The translations under genes were made by a program, and so were the position numbers. Positions 34,647 through 43,398 of a stretch of DNA of 64,000 bases are shown here, piece after piece. Position 1 is the stretch's first letter. Each line of letters opens with the position of its first letter. Where the stretch lies: positions 5,538,501 to 5,602,500 of the forward strand of contig NC_008027.1 of assembly GCF_000026105.1 (NCBI RefSeq), read 5' to 3'. This DNA is from Pseudomonas entomophila L48 (GTDB taxonomy: Bacteria > Pseudomonadota > Gammaproteobacteria > Pseudomonadales > Pseudomonadaceae). Below the pieces are notes generated by a model. The model saw nothing but the letters and a program-made list of their open reading frames with translations. It was not told the DNA's origin and ran no database searches.

Positions 34647-37013
34647 ATGAAGCGCAGCCTGACCCTGCTGGCGGTGGTGATCGCCGTGGCCGCCGCTGGC
34701 ACCGGTTACTGGTACGTGCAGGGCAAGCAGCCCCAGCGCGAGGGCGAGGTGGCCGTCAGCGGCTTGCAGGCGCCGGTCAGCGCCCGCTACGACGCCCGCG
34801 GCGTGCCGCACTTGCAGGCCCAGAACGAACAGGACCTGTACCGCGCCCTGGGCTACGTGCACGCCCAGGACCGCTTGTTCCAGATGGAGATCATGCGCCG
34901 CCTGGCCCGGGGCGAGCTGGCCGAGGTGCTGGGCGAGAAGCTGGTGCCCACCGACACCCTGTTCCGCAGCCTGCGCATCCGCGACCAGGCCGCGCTGATG
35001 GTGCAGCGCCTGGATCACCAGTCGCCAGCCTGGCAGGCCCTGCAGGCGTACCTGGACGGCGTCAACCAATGGCAGGCGACGCACCCCAAGCCGATGGAGT
35101 TCGACGTGCTCGGCATCCCGAAGCGCCCGTTCACCGCTGAGGACACCCTGAGCATCGCCGGCTACATGGCCTACAGTTTCGCCGCAGCGTTTCGCACGGA
35201 TCCTGCGCTGACCTACATCCGCGATCAGCTCGGCCCCGAGTACCTGAAGATCTTCGACCTCGACTGGAAGCCCGACGGTGCCGTCGCCACCCCGCTGGCC
35301 GCCGCCGACTGGCGCAGCCTCGAGCAACTGGCGCGGCTGAGCCACGAGGCCCTTGGCGATGCCGGCATCCCGCAGTTCGAGGGCAGCAATGCCTGGGCCG
35401 TGGCCGGTAGCCACACCCGCAGCGGCCGCCCGCTGCTGGCCGGCGACCCGCACATCAGCTTCGCCGTGCCGGCGGTGTGGTACGAGGCCGAACTGTCGGC
35501 GCCGGGCTTCAACCTGTATGGCTATTTCCAGGCCCTCAACCCGTTCGCCCTGCTCGGCCACAGCCGCGATTTCGGCTGGAGCCTGACCATGTTCCAGAAC
35601 GACGACGTCGACCTGATCGCCGAGAAGACCAACCCGGCAGATGCAAATCAGGTGATGGTCGATGGGCGCTGGCAAGCACTGGAGAAGACCGAGCAACAGA
35701 TCGCAGTCAAGGGGCAGGCGCCGGTAACCATCACCCTGCGTCGCTCGCCCCATGGCCCGATCGTCAACAGCGTGTTGGGTGATACGGCCGGCCCGGCGCC
35801 GATCGCCATGTGGTGGGCGTTCCTCGAAACCGAGAACCCATTGCTTGAAGGCTTCTACCAGATCAACCGCGCCGACACCCTCGGCAAGATGCGCGAGGCA
35901 GCGGCGAAGGTTCAGGCGCCGGGGCTGAACCTGGTATGGGCCAATGCCCGTGGCGATATCGGCTGGTGGGCGGCGGCGCGCCTGCCGATCCGCCCGGACG
36001 GGGTCAACCCGGCGTTCATCCTCGACGGCAGCAGCGGCCAGGCCGCCAAGCCTGGGTTCTACCCCTTCAGCGTCAACCCGCAACAGGAGAACCCGGCCAG
36101 CGGCTATATCGTCTCAGCCAACTACCAACCACCGGCCTCGATAGCGATACCTGGTTACTACAACCTGGCTGACCGTGGTCGCCAGCTCGATCGCCAGCTG
36201 AACAATCCGGATATCAAGTGGGACATCCAGAACAGCCAGGCCCTGCAGCTCGACACCAGCACCGACTATGGGCCACGCACCCTGGCACCGCTGCTGGGCA
36301 CTCTGCGCGCGGTTGCCAACGGTGACGAAGAGAAAGAGCTGGTGGAACAGCTGGCCGCCTGGCGTGGCGATTACCCGCTGGACTCCACCAGTGCCACGCT
36401 GTTCAACCAGTTCCTCTACGAACTGGCCTTCGCCGCGTTGCACGATGAGTTGGGCGATACCTGGTTCCCGGTGTTGATCAGCACCCGCGCCATCGATGCC
36501 GCCCTGCCGCGCCTGGCCGCCGACGCCAACTCTCCCTGGTGGAACACCCGTGGTGGCAACGAGCGAACTGACCGCGCCGCCATCGTGCGCCAGGCCTGGC
36601 AGCGCAGCCTGAAGCACCTGCGCGAGACGCTCGGCAAGGACCCGGCCAGCTGGCAGTGGGGCAAGGCCCACACCCTCACCCACAACCATCCGCTGGGGCT
36701 GAAGAAGCCGTTGAACCTGCTGTTCAATGTCGGCCCGTTCGCCGCGCCGGGCACCCATGAAGTGCCGAACAACCTTTCGGCGAAGATCGGCCCAGCGCCC
36801 TGGCCGGTCACCTATGGGCCTTCGACCCGCCGGGTGGTCGACTTCGGCGACCCCGGGGCGGCATTGACCATCAACCCGGTCGGGCAGAGTGGCGTGCTGT
36901 TCGACAGCCACTACAAGGACCAGGCCGAGGATTACATCGAAGGGCGCTATCACAAGACGCGGATGGGGGTGATTCCGGCGCAGAGCACCTTGCGCCTGGT
37001 GCCTGGCCCATAA
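34647..37013 (+). CDS. penicillin acylase family protein (AHL acylase-like)
   Basis: The 788-residue precursor has an N-terminal membrane/signal segment (4-24). An alpha chain follows ('VSARYDARGVPHLQAQNEQDLYRALGYVHAQDRLFQMEIMRRLARGELAEVLG'). The autocatalytic site is 'EGSNAW', which makes Ser247 the beta-chain N-terminal nucleophile. After it come 'RPLLAGDPHISFAVPAVWYEAEL' and the usual C-terminal 'GQSGVLFDSHYKDQAEDYIEGRYH'. Family members hydrolyse N-acyl amides, including acyl-homoserine lactones (QuiP/PvdQ). The substrate cannot be told from sequence. It acts in the periplasm. Confidence 0.9.
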   Translation: MKRSLTLLAVVIAVAAAGTGYWYVQGKQPQREGEVAVSGLQAPVSARYDARGVPHLQAQNEQDLYRALGYVHAQDRLFQMEIMRRLARGELAEVLGEKLVPTDTLFRSLRIRDQAALMVQRLDHQSPAWQALQAYLDGVNQWQATHPKPMEFDVLGIPKRPFTAEDTLSIAGYMAYSFAAAFRTDPALTYIRDQLGPEYLKIFDLDWKPDGAVATPLAAADWRSLEQLARLSHEALGDAGIPQFEGSNAWAVAGSHTRSGRPLLAGDPHISFAVPAVWYEAELSAPGFNLYGYFQALNPFALLGHSRDFGWSLTMFQNDDVDLIAEKTNPADANQVMVDGRWQALEKTEQQIAVKGQAPVTITLRRSPHGPIVNSVLGDTAGPAPIAMWWAFLETENPLLEGFYQINRADTLGKMREAAAKVQAPGLNLVWANARGDIGWWAAARLPIRPDGVNPAFILDGSSGQAAKPGFYPFSVNPQQENPASGYIVSANYQPPASIAIPGYYNLADRGRQLDRQLNNPDIKWDIQNSQALQLDTSTDYGPRTLAPLLGTLRAVANGDEEKELVEQLAAWRGDYPLDSTSATLFNQFLYELAFAALHDELGDTWFPVLISTRAIDAALPRLAADANSPWWNTRGGNERTDRAAIVRQAWQRSLKHLRETLGKDPASWQWGKAHTLTHNHPLGLKKPLNLLFNVGPFAAPGTHEVPNNLSAKIGPAPWPVTYGPSTRRVVDFGDPGAALTINPVGQSGVLFDSHYKDQAEDYIEGRYHKTRMGVIPAQSTLRLVPGP

Positions 37014-37017
37014 GCGG

Positions 37018-37073
37018 TTCGCCGGCAAGCCGGCTCCTACAGGGTGAACGTAGGAGCCGGCTTGCCGGCGAAC
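37018..37073. repeat. inverted REP pair
   Basis: TTCGCCGGCAAGCCGGCTCC and its inverted copy are only about 10 bp apart, between the convergent acylase and binding-protein genes. Confidence 0.9.
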
Positions 37074-37088
37074 CGATCCATCAGGCGA

Positions 37089-37961
37089 TCAACCCTGCCA
37101 CTTGCCGCCTTCGACGATCACGCTCTCCGGCTTGGTGTCATCGCTGAGTTCTTTACGCACGTACTGGTCGTACAGCTTGAGCAGGAACTTCTCCTCGCCC
37201 AGCTTGGCCAGCTCGGCGTTCACCCAGTCGCGCAGCTCGGTGTTGCCCTTCTTCACCGCCGGGGCGATCGGCGCCTCTTCACCCAGCAACTGCGGCAATA
37301 CGCGATAGCCCGGGTTCTGCTTGGCCCAGCTGAACAGGATCAGGTTGTCCTGGGCATAGGCCTCGCCGCGGCCGCTGGCCAGGGCGGCCAGGGACTCGGT
37401 GTTCTTCTCGAACTTCAGCAGCTTCCAGTCCGGGTGGTTCTTGGTCAGCCAGATATCGGCGGTGGTGCCAGTGGTGACGATGATGGTCTTGTCGGCCAGG
37501 TCGTCGAGTTTCTGCACCGGGCTGCCGTCGGCGACGATGGCCTGCACCGCCACGCGCAGGTTGGGGTTGGTGAAGTCCACCGCCTCTTTGCGCTCGGGGG
37601 TGACGGTCATGTTGGCGAGGATCAGGTCGACCTTGTCGCTCTGCAGGAACGGAATGCGGCTGGCGGGCTCGACGGCGACGAACTCGACCTTGTTCTCGTC
37701 GCCCAGCAGCTCCTTGGCGAAGCGCCGGCCGATATCGGTGTCAAAGCCGACGTAGCGGCCGCTTTCATCGACGAAACCGAACGGCGGCTTGTCGGTGAAC
37801 ACCCCCACGATCAGCTTGTCGCGGGCCTTGATGGTTTCCAGGTAGCTGGTGGCCGGCGAGGCGGCGGCGGGCTTGGCCGCGTCTTCGGACTTATTGCAGC
37901 CGGCCAGCAGGGCCAGGCCAAGCAGTGGAGCGAGCAGTTTGGCGAACGGTGCGGTCTTCAT
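37089..37961 (-). CDS. amino-acid-type ABC transporter substrate-binding protein
   Basis: The 290-residue protein has a lipoprotein signal peptide (LALLAGC, Cys22) and a complete family 3 binding domain: 'DKLIVGVFTDKPPFGFVDESGRYVGFDTDIGRRFAKELLG', 'SDKVDLILANMTVTPERKEAVDFTNPN', 'KTIIVTTGTTADIWL'. It is the last gene of a four-gene minus-strand operon (permease, permease, ATPase, binding protein), overlapping the ATPase gene by 4 bases. The family moves polar amino acids or cystine; the location beside sulfur genes hints at a sulfur-containing amino acid. Confidence 0.9.
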   Translation of the reverse strand: MKTAPFAKLLAPLLGLALLAGCNKSEDAAKPAAASPATSYLETIKARDKLIVGVFTDKPPFGFVDESGRYVGFDTDIGRRFAKELLGDENKVEFVAVEPASRIPFLQSDKVDLILANMTVTPERKEAVDFTNPNLRVAVQAIVADGSPVQKLDDLADKTIIVTTGTTADIWLTKNHPDWKLLKFEKNTESLAALASGRGEAYAQDNLILFSWAKQNPGYRVLPQLLGEEAPIAPAVKKGNTELRDWVNAELAKLGEEKFLLKLYDQYVRKELSDDTKPESVIVEGGKWQG

Positions 37962-38743
37962 GACAGTTCCTTGTGCAGTGACTTGGGCAGTATCTTGGGC
38001 AGGCTTTCGACGAACGAGAATTTCTCCAGGAACTGCTGCGCGCGTGCGCTCTGCGGTTGGGTGAAGAAGCGCTCGGGGTCATTCTGTTCAAGGATCCTGC
38101 CGGCCTCCATGAACACGATGCGGTCGGCCACCGCGCGGGCGAAGGCCATTTCGTGGGTGACGATGAGCAGGGTCATGCCGTCGCGGGCCAGGCCCTGGAT
38201 CACCTGCAGCACCTCCTTGACCATCTCCGGGTCGAGGGCCGCGGTGACTTCGTCGAACAGCATCACCTGGGGGTTCATGCACAGCGAGCGGACGATGGCG
38301 ATGCGCTGCTGCTGGCCACCGGAAAGCTGCCGGGGGAAGGCGTCGCGCTTGTCCAGCAGCCCGACCCGCGCCAGCAGCGCCTCTGCCTGGGCCTGGGCTT
38401 CGCGGCGCTCGCGCTTCTGCACCTTGAGCGGGCCCAACAGCAGGTTGTCGAGCACACTCATATGGCCGAACAGGTGGTAGCTCTGGAACACCATGCCGAC
38501 CCGTTGGCGCACCTGGCGCCAGTCGGTGCGCGGGTCGAGCAGTTCCTGGCCGTCGAGGCGCAGGCTGCCGCCTTGGGCTTCCTCCAGCCCGTTTAGGCAG
38601 CGCAATAGGGTGCTTTTACCGCAGCCGCTGGGGCCGAGGATCACCACCACTTCACCAGCCTGCACTTGCAGGTCGACATCCTTGAGCACCTGGTGCTCGC
38701 CGAAGAATTTGTTGAAACCCTGGAATTCGATCAATGCGTTCAT
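37958..38743 (-). CDS. amino-acid ABC transporter ATP-binding protein
   Basis: The ATG at 38741-38743 (MNALIEFQGFNKFFGEHQVL) gives 261 residues. Walker A 'GPSGCGKSTLLRCLNG', Q-loop 'GMVFQSYHLFGHMSVLDN', signature 'LSGGQQQRIAIVRSL', Walker B 'VMLFDEVTAALDPEM' and the switch 'VTHEMAFARAV' are all intact. It overlaps the permease gene upstream and the binding-protein gene downstream by 4 bases each. Confidence 0.94.
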   Translation of the reverse strand: MNALIEFQGFNKFFGEHQVLKDVDLQVQAGEVVVILGPSGCGKSTLLRCLNGLEEAQGGSLRLDGQELLDPRTDWRQVRQRVGMVFQSYHLFGHMSVLDNLLLGPLKVQKRERREAQAQAEALLARVGLLDKRDAFPRQLSGGQQQRIAIVRSLCMNPQVMLFDEVTAALDPEMVKEVLQVIQGLARDGMTLLIVTHEMAFARAVADRIVFMEAGRILEQNDPERFFTQPQSARAQQFLEKFSFVESLPKILPKSLHKELS

Positions 38744-39399
38744 GGCTGGGCCCAGCGGCGTTCCAGCACGCGCGAGGCGGCGGAAAGCGGATAGCAGACG
38801 AGGAAGAAGAACAGGAACAACGCGCCGTAGATCAGCACCGATTCGTAGGTGCGCTCGATGATCTGCTGGCCGACCTTGATGACGTCGACCACACCGATCA
38901 GCACCGCCAGCGAGCTGGTCTTGATGATGCGCGTGTAGATATTGATGGTCGGCGGGGTCATGCGCTTGAGTGCCTGGGGTAGCAGCACGTAGCCGTACAG
39001 CTGCCAGCCGCCCAGGCCGATCGACAGCCCGGCCTCGCGCTGCCCGCGGGGTAGCGATTGCAGGGCGCCGCGCACCACCTCGCCCACCTCGCTGGCGCCC
39101 CACAGGCCGAGTACCAATACCGCGCACCAGAAGCTGGGGATGCTCAGGCCGAAGAAGATCGGCAGCCCGAAGAACACCAGGTACAACCAGACCAGCACCG
39201 GAATCGCCCGGAACAGCTCCAGGTATACCTGCAACAGGAGGTTCAGTGCCCGGTTGCCGAGGGTGGTCAGCACGCCGTAGAGCACGCCGCCCAGGGTGGC
39301 GAACAGGATGCCCAAGGCCGAGATCGTCAGGGTCTGTGCCGCGCCTGCAGCCAGTTGCGGCAGCGATACCAGCAACAGATCAATGCCCGAACTGGCCAT
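38740..39399 (-). CDS. amino-acid ABC transporter permease (second)
   Basis: The 219-residue His/Glu/Gln/Arg-type permease has five predicted helices and the EAA loop 'GASEVGEVVRGALQSLPRGQREAGLSIGLGGWQLYGYVLLPQALKRM'. It overlaps the first permease by 20 bases and the ATPase gene by 4. Confidence 0.93.
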   Translation of the reverse strand: MASSGIDLLLVSLPQLAAGAAQTLTISALGILFATLGGVLYGVLTTLGNRALNLLLQVYLELFRAIPVLVWLYLVFFGLPIFFGLSIPSFWCAVLVLGLWGASEVGEVVRGALQSLPRGQREAGLSIGLGGWQLYGYVLLPQALKRMTPPTINIYTRIIKTSSLAVLIGVVDVIKVGQQIIERTYESVLIYGALFLFFFLVCYPLSAASRVLERRWAQP

Positions 39400-40045
39400 G
39401 TTGCAGCCTCCTTTCCAGGTAGCGCAGCAGCAGCGACAGCGGCAGGAAGATCAGCACGCAGAGCAGGGTCAGCACGGCGAGCATCTCGTAGGTCTTGTAG
39501 TACAGGGCGATGTAGTTCTTGGTGGTATAGAGGATCTCCGGCACCGCCACCGCCGAGACCACGGTGGTTTCCTTGAGCAGGAACACGAAGTTGGCGAACA
39601 GCGCCGGCAGGCTGAGGATGCCGGCCTGGGGCAGGATCACATGGCGCAGCAACTGCCCTTCGGACAGGCCGATGGAGCGCCCGGACTCCAGTTGCGCGCG
39701 TGGTACCGCCTCCACGCCGGCGCGCAGTACCTCGGTGAGGTAGGCGCCGCCCATGAAAGTCATGGTGATGATCGCCGCGGTGAAGCCGGACACCTTCAAC
39801 CCCAGGCTCGGCAGGGCGAAGTAGACGAAGAACAGCTGGATCAGCAGCGGCGTGTTGCGGGCAAGTTCCACATAGCCCTGGACCAGGCGGCGCAGGTAGG
39901 GCGTGCAAAATACCAGGATCGTTGCATTGACCAGCGCCACCAGCATCGAGGTGGCGATGGCGATCAGCCCGACCTGCAGGGTCACACCCACGGCCTTGAA
40001 GAACGCGGGCAATGTGCTAAGCATGAAGGCGGTGTCGAAGCTCAT
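39380..40045 (-). CDS. amino-acid ABC transporter permease (first)
   Basis: The ATG at 40043-40045 (MSFDTAFMLSTLPAFFKAVGVTLQVGLIAIATSML) gives 221 residues. The EAA loop is 'GGAYLTEVLRAGVEAVPRAQLESGRSIGLSEGQLLRHVILPQA'. It is the first gene of the operon. A motif shared with other genes of this neighbourhood lies upstream at 40170-40188. Confidence 0.93.
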   Translation of the reverse strand: MSFDTAFMLSTLPAFFKAVGVTLQVGLIAIATSMLVALVNATILVFCTPYLRRLVQGYVELARNTPLLIQLFFVYFALPSLGLKVSGFTAAIITMTFMGGAYLTEVLRAGVEAVPRAQLESGRSIGLSEGQLLRHVILPQAGILSLPALFANFVFLLKETTVVSAVAVPEILYTTKNYIALYYKTYEMLAVLTLLCVLIFLPLSLLLRYLERRLQHGQFGH

Positions 40046-40169
40046 GGAAAGGGCCTCGGCACGGGGGTTTGAAGGTATGGCATGGGGAGGTTCCAGCTCG
40101 GCGCGAGGGTCGCTCGACGTCCTTGTACAGAGTGATGGCGCTGTGCCGGTAAGCACGATAGGCAAACTT

Positions 40170-40188
40170 TAAAGGCATAAGAATGTTT
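40170..40188. promoter_or_regulatory. putative operator shared with neighbouring genes
   Basis: TAAAGGCATAAGAA (40170-40183) differs at one base from TAAAGGAATAAGAA at 43399-43412 upstream of the RBBP9-type hydrolase. The sequence TAAGAATGTTT (40178-40188) recurs exactly at 63205-63215 upstream of oscA. It may be a CysB-type or other sulfur-regulator site; this is inferred from recurrence only. Confidence 0.45.
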
Positions 40189-40337
40189 CTCTAAATACCT
40201 TTATTGCATATCGATATCCCCCTTCGAATTGCTCGGAAATTTCCTTCATTACAAAGGGATCTTTCTGATCAAACCCTTCTCAAAAGAGTTTCAGACTGCG
40301 ACCTGCATGGCCCATCACACCTACAAGGACGATAACG

Positions 40338-40421
40338 ATGAACAGCCCCTGCTCTCCCGCCTCGAATGAACAATTGCTTTGGTTGCTGGCATTGCGCCGG
40401 GCGCTGGCCAGCCAGCGCTGA
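40338..40421 (+). CDS. 27-residue small ORF, possible small protein
   Basis: ATG at 40338 has an AAGGA ribosome binding site 8 bases upstream and encodes 27 residues starting MNSPCSPASNEQLLWLLALR and ending ALASQR. Its middle is a short amphipathic helix (LLWLLALRRAL). The gap between the ABC operon and the metQ-like gene has no other + strand gene, so it is not a leader of a downstream + strand gene. Composition and ribosome site look real but evidence is thin. Confidence 0.4.
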   Translation: MNSPCSPASNEQLLWLLALRRALASQR

Positions 40422-40490
40422 GCCCCACCTGTTGGAGTGGGTTTAGCCACGAAAGAGATACCACGGTGCCTGGCACCCGCTTTGCGGGTG

Positions 40491-40517
40491 TTCGCCGGCA
40501 AGGCCGGCTCCTACGGG
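40491..40517. repeat. REP palindrome (single)
   Basis: TTCGCCGGCAAGGCCGGCTC followed by CTACGGG, next to a short CACCCGC-TTT-GCGGGTG hairpin. Confidence 0.8.
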
Positions 40518-40543
40518 TTTGCGGTTGGGCAGGCCCTGCCAAT

Positions 40544-40574
40544 AAAAAAACCGACGCTATTTGCGTCGGTTTTA
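40544..40574. terminator. bidirectional rho-independent terminator
   Basis: The stem CCGACGC / GCGTCGG (40551-40557, 40563-40569) is flanked by an A run on the left and a T run on the right, so it can end the minus-strand metQ-like transcript and any + strand transcript. Confidence 0.8.
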
Positions 40575-40599
40575 TCGTTGAAGCGTGTCGTGCCGGGTA

Positions 40600-41385
40600 T
40601 CAGAACGCCGGCAATACCGCGCCCTGGTACTTCTTGGCGATGAATGCCTTCACCTCGGGGCTGGTCAGCGCCTTGGCCAGTTTCTGGATGGCCGCGCTGT
40701 CCTTGTTGTCCGGGCGGGCCACCAGGAAGTTCACGTACGGCGAGTCGCTGCCCTCGATCACCAGGGCATCCTTGGCCGGGTTCAGGCCAGCTTCCAGAGC
40801 GTAGTTGGTGTTGATCAGGTCCAGGTCGACCTGGTCCAGCACGCGCGGCAGCATGGCCGATTCCAGTTCGCGGAACTTGAGCTTCTTCGGGTTCTCGGCG
40901 ATGTCTTTCGGGGTGGCCAGGGCGTTCTTCGGATCTTTCAGGGTGATCAGGCCGGCCTTCTGCAGCAGGAGCAGGGCACGGCCGCTGTTGCTGCCTTCGT
41001 TGGGGATGGCGACGGTGGCGCCTTCCTTCAGCTCGGCCAGGCTCTTGACCTTCTTCGAGTAGCCACCAAACGGCTCGACATGCACGCCGATCACGGTTTC
41101 CAGGTGGGTGCCCTTGCCTTCGTTGAAGTTCTTCAGGTACGGCAGGGTCTGGAAGTAGTTGGCGTCCAGGCGCTTCTGGTCGACTTGCACGTTGGGCTGG
41201 ACGTAGTCGGTGAAGACCTTGATTTCCAGGTCCACGCCCTCTTTGGCCAGGGTCGGCTTGATCAGTTCGAGGATTTCGGCGTGCGGCACAGGCGTGGCGG
41301 CGACCACCAGTTTTTCAGCAGCGTTGGCGAAGCCCGTGAACGACAGGGCGGCAGCCAGGGCGGTGGTCAGCAGGGTCTTTTTCAT
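40600..41385 (-). CDS. MetQ/NlpA-family ABC substrate-binding protein
   Basis: The ATG at 41383-41385 (MKKTLLTTALAAALSFTGFANAAEK) gives 261 residues with a standard Sec signal rather than a lipobox. The mature part is a full NlpA/MetQ domain: 'LVVAATPVPHAEILELIKPTLAKEGVDLEIKVFTDYVQPN', 'DANYFQTLPYL', 'VHVEPFGGYSKK', 'AIPNEGSNSGRALLLLQKAGLI'. It binds methionine or a related sulfur compound. No metN/metI gene is adjacent, so it must use a transporter encoded elsewhere. Confidence 0.92.
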   Translation of the reverse strand: MKKTLLTTALAAALSFTGFANAAEKLVVAATPVPHAEILELIKPTLAKEGVDLEIKVFTDYVQPNVQVDQKRLDANYFQTLPYLKNFNEGKGTHLETVIGVHVEPFGGYSKKVKSLAELKEGATVAIPNEGSNSGRALLLLQKAGLITLKDPKNALATPKDIAENPKKLKFRELESAMLPRVLDQVDLDLINTNYALEAGLNPAKDALVIEGSDSPYVNFLVARPDNKDSAAIQKLAKALTSPEVKAFIAKKYQGAVLPAF

Positions 41386-41744
41386 GGTGATCCTTGTTCT
41401 ATAGCTGGGCCATCGCAGATGGCGACGTCGGGTGCCCATCCGTTCGGGTGGGCATGAAACGGACAATACCGATTATTTTTATTCCGTAACAATATCTTTT
41501 GATTAGCTGCTTATTCCGATTAGGCATTGGAGAGTTACAGCGCGTATTAGATCGAGCGCCGCCCGCGCGGCGCATCGCGGATGAATCCGCTCCTACATTC
41601 GTTGCAACGTGCCGCACCTGTGGGGCCTTGGATGCCAGCCTTGTCGCGCCGAACTGGCCCGAAACAAACCTGTGTAGGAGCGGATTCATCCGCGATGCGC
41701 CGCGCGAGCGGCGCTCGATCTCAAAAACACTGCAAGACGGTCGT
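41386..41744. other. intergenic region dominated by a long inverted repeat
   Basis: The first 130 bases hold the metQ-like promoter region with AT-rich sequence and two GGAATAA motifs on the minus strand. The remainder is the 48-bp inverted repeat at 41550-41720. No gene is visible. Confidence 0.6.
41550..41720. repeat. long inverted repeat, copy A
   Basis: The arms 41550-41597 and 41673-41720 (48 bp) match at 47 positions. Each contains GCGGATGAATCCGCTCCTAC next to GAGCGCCGCCCGCGCGGCGC. A near-identical arrangement recurs at 43510-43757. Confidence 0.85.
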
Positions 41745-42692
41745 CTAGAACGCGCCTTCATCCAGCCGCGCCAGGGCTTCACCCAGCAGCCGACGCAGTT
41801 CACCGAGGGTCTGCGCTTCACCGCCACGACGTAGCTGCTCCAACTGCCGCGCCAGGCTGGCCAGGGGGCTGGTGTCCGGTAAGTCGAGGTGCTCCGGGAG
41901 GATTTCATCGCCGTCACTGACCAGCAGTGCAAAGTGGATAACGTTCTCCAGCTCGCGTGTGTTACCTGGCCAGGCATGGGCTTCCAGCGCCTGCTGCGCC
42001 GCCTCGCTGATCAGGGGCACCGAGCGGTCCAGGCGCACGCTGTAGATGCCGACGAAGTACTCGGCCAAGGGCAAGATATCGCCGACTCGGTCGCGCAGCG
42101 CCGGCAGCTCCAACTCACCTTCATGCAGGTAGTGGTACAGCCGCTCATTGAAACGGCCTGCCCGCACCGCCTGGGCCAGGTCGATGCTCGATGCGGCCAC
42201 CAAACGCACATCCACCGCCTGGGCCTGGGTGGCGCCGACACGGGTCACTTCACGGTTCTCCAGCGCCGCCAGCAGCTTGCCCTGGATCGCCAGGGGCAGG
42301 TCGGCGATCTCATCCAGGTACAGCGTGCCGCCGTTGGCCGAACCGAACCAACCGGCCCGGCTGCTGGCGGTACCGCCTTGGGTGCCGGCGCTATAGCCGA
42401 ACAGTTCGGCGTCGGCATAGGTCGGGCTGATGGCCGCGCAGTTGACCGAGACGAACAACCCACCACGATCACTGGCGCGGTGGATCTGCCGGGCCAGCAA
42501 CTCCTTGCCGGTGCCCGTCTCGCCGCGGATCAGCACCGGCAACGGTTGTGGCGCCAGGCGCTCAAGGGCCCGGCGCAGCGCCTGCGAGCGTTCATCGACG
42601 AACACCAGCGCCTTGGCGCGGATGCTCAGCGGGCTCTTGTCCAGCTCGGGGAAGGTCAGCAGCGGCTGGCCGAAAGGGCTGTGAAACGTCAT
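41745..42692 (-). CDS. sigma54-activator-like AAA+ protein lacking GAFTGA
   Basis: The ATG at 42690-42692 (MTFHSPFGQPLLTFPELDKS) gives 315 residues. The AAA+ core is intact: Walker A GETGTGKE (57-64), Walker B 'GGTLYLDEIADLP' (121-133), sensor II 'WPGNTRELEN' (241-250). The sigma54-contacting loop GAFTGA is replaced by GTQGGT (103-108). The C-terminus (270-315) shows no Fis-type HTH. It resembles the SfnR group of sulfur-starvation regulators in layout and location, but direct sigma54 activation is doubtful. It may be a modified activator, a co-regulator, or a non-transcriptional ATPase. Confidence 0.8.
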   Translation of the reverse strand: MTFHSPFGQPLLTFPELDKSPLSIRAKALVFVDERSQALRRALERLAPQPLPVLIRGETGTGKELLARQIHRASDRGGLFVSVNCAAISPTYADAELFGYSAGTQGGTASSRAGWFGSANGGTLYLDEIADLPLAIQGKLLAALENREVTRVGATQAQAVDVRLVAASSIDLAQAVRAGRFNERLYHYLHEGELELPALRDRVGDILPLAEYFVGIYSVRLDRSVPLISEAAQQALEAHAWPGNTRELENVIHFALLVSDGDEILPEHLDLPDTSPLASLARQLEQLRRGGEAQTLGELRRLLGEALARLDEGAF

Positions 42693-42756
42693 GGAATACT
42701 CCCGCCCCGACCGCAAGCGGCCGAGGCTCAAGGCAATGCTGTGGATAAGTGCCGAA

Positions 42757-43338
42757 TCAGGCGCGGCGCAGCGCGCGCTGGTCGATCCGAGCCTGCAGGC
42801 GGTAGAGGTAGGCGAAGCCCTGCTCCCAACGCTCATGGCCGGATTTCACGTTGATATGCCCGGCATTGGTCAGCAACCCCGCCTCGGCCCCCCAGGCACT
42901 CGCCAGGTGCAGTGCACGGGGCACGCTCACTGCCGGGTCGTTGTCGGAGCTGACCACCTGGCTGGGGAACGGCAGCGCCTGCAACGGAATCGGCGCGAAG
43001 TTGCGCAGGGCCGGCGCGCAGGTCGGGCGTTCAACGTCGGCCGGCGCCACCAGCAGCGCGCCACGCACCCGGCGCAGCAGCTCAGGGCTGGCGTGCGCGG
43101 CCCAGTGGGCGACGGTGATGCAGCCCAGGCTGTGGGCGATGAGAATCACCGGCGAGCGTTCGGCGGCAATCGCCTGCTCCAGGGCCTGCACCCAATCGCG
43201 CCGCTGCGGGGTCAGCCAGTCGTGCTGCTCGACCCGGGCGCTGTTGGGCAGGCTGCGCTGCCAGTGACTTTGCCAATGGTTGTCTGGCGATCCTTGCCAG
43301 CCCGGCACAATCAGGTAACGAATCGACTCATTGCGCAT
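42757..43338 (-). CDS. RBBP9/YdeN-family alpha/beta hydrolase
   Basis: The 193-residue protein opens 'YLIVPGWQGSPDNHWQSHWQRSL', the RBBP9 hallmark. The nucleophile elbow is 'LIAHSLGCITVAHWA', and the catalytic Asp and His lie in 'VVSSDNDPAVSVPRA' and 'TNAGHINVKSG'. It is a small serine hydrolase with unknown substrate. It is on the same strand and 64 bases upstream of the AAA+ gene, probably one transcript. The shared 14-mer lies at 43399-43412. Confidence 0.9.
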   Translation of the reverse strand: MRNESIRYLIVPGWQGSPDNHWQSHWQRSLPNSARVEQHDWLTPQRRDWVQALEQAIAAERSPVILIAHSLGCITVAHWAAHASPELLRRVRGALLVAPADVERPTCAPALRNFAPIPLQALPFPSQVVSSDNDPAVSVPRALHLASAWGAEAGLLTNAGHINVKSGHERWEQGFAYLYRLQARIDQRALRRA

Positions 43339-43398
43339 GGGGACGCCTCCAAGGTGTTTGCGTGCTTGGGGGCCAGTATAGGGAGGGGAGATCTAGCG

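Noticed and set aside
40045..40165. A longer start for the first ABC permease (adding 40 residues)
   Set aside because: The extension is not hydrophobic and does not resemble permease N-termini; the internal ATG at 40045 gives the normal family length.
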